From CALNZV01 sp942491115 (GTDB taxonomy: Bacteria; Desulfobacterota; Desulfobacteria; Desulfobacterales; UBA5852): a DNA stretch of 64,000 nucleotides. Both the position numbers and the translations under genes were made by a program. The stretch covers positions 744,001 through 808,000 of the forward strand of contig CALNZV010000020.1 in assembly GCA_942491115.1 (NCBI GenBank), read 5' to 3'. This document shows positions 63,965 through 64,000 of this stretch, piece by piece. Position 1 is the stretch's first letter, and the number at the start of each line of letters is the position of its first letter. Below the pieces are notes generated by a model. It had not been told where the DNA came from, did not search any database, and was given only the letters and a program-made list of their open reading frames with translations.

Positions 63965-64000
63965 ATGGCCCCTGAATCGACCTTCAACATCCTGATGTAT
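63965..64000 (+). CDS. Possible 5' end of a rightward gene (polysaccharide-deacetylase-like)
   Basis: Only 12 codons are visible (MAPESTFNILMY). A purine-rich GAAGAAAGA sequence precedes the ATG by about 4 bases. The ILMY ending resembles the ILMYH that begins many polysaccharide deacetylases, but this is too short to prove. Confidence 0.3.
   Translation, partial: MAPESTFNILMY

Noticed and set aside
63772..63990. A 72-codon minus-strand frame near the window end
   Set aside because: Composition looks like chance, no ribosome site, and it opposes a possible rightward start at 63965.

Overview
This 64 kb window is high-GC, densely coded chromosomal DNA from a Gram-negative anaerobe, most likely a sulfate-reducing Desulfobacterota (Desulfosarcina/Desulfococcus-like). 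The reasons are two outer-membrane proteins with C-terminal aromatic residues, a secreted CbiK-type cobaltochelatase of the kind known from Desulfovibrio, two Mo/W-bis-MGD oxidoreductases with Fe-S partners, a bacterioferritin, and GatCAB with arginyl-tRNA synthetase. The assignment is inference; no rRNA or other phylogenetic marker was compared. I saw no tRNA, rRNA, CRISPR array, insertion sequence or prophage.

Layout. 0-14 kb is amino-acid-related metabolism: an M19 dipeptidase cut by the window edge, an AlaX-like editing protein with a YqaA membrane protein, a leftward set with an arginase-family enzyme and an M20 amidohydrolase, then two L-2-amino-thiazoline-4-carboxylate (ATC) hydrolase-family proteins that bracket a ProC-like dehydrogenase and a complete livKHMGF branched-chain-type ABC importer. 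A homocysteine methyltransferase, a PAT-like acetyltransferase and a bacterioferritin follow. 15-25 kb holds branched-chain amino acid synthesis (ilvD, leuCD, ilvBH), then a class-III aminotransferase, a binding-protein-like protein and an HpcH/HpaI aldolase. 25-28 kb is a patchy, more AT-rich stretch with a 4-TM protein, an HNH protein and a SEC-C protein, plus about 0.7 kb without a convincing gene.

28-38 kb is a redox region. A lone 650-residue molybdopterin oxidoreductase lies on the plus strand. On the minus strand is a six-gene operon: a PsrA/PhsA-like catalytic subunit, a four-cluster ferredoxin subunit, a NuoF-tail/GltD/ferredoxin fusion, a 73-residue protein, a CBS protein and a 2Fe-2S/4Fe-4S protein. 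Two of these iron-sulfur proteins end in the same unusual Cys4 module. This operon is the best candidate for a little-described system.

39-50 kb is one leftward cobalamin/metal locus. It starts with a cobalamin riboswitch followed by an intrinsic terminator, then a secreted cobaltochelatase, a BtuCDF-type importer, CobI, a gate-domain permease, and an ECF metal importer with NikK/NikL-type accessory proteins around a second, cytoplasmic chelatase. 50-64 kb is housekeeping and envelope: argS, a SPOR protein, gatC-gatA, a 59-residue unknown, mutL with the endonuclease motif, a FadL-type channel, an FG-GAP lipid-free secreted protein, a porin and gatB.
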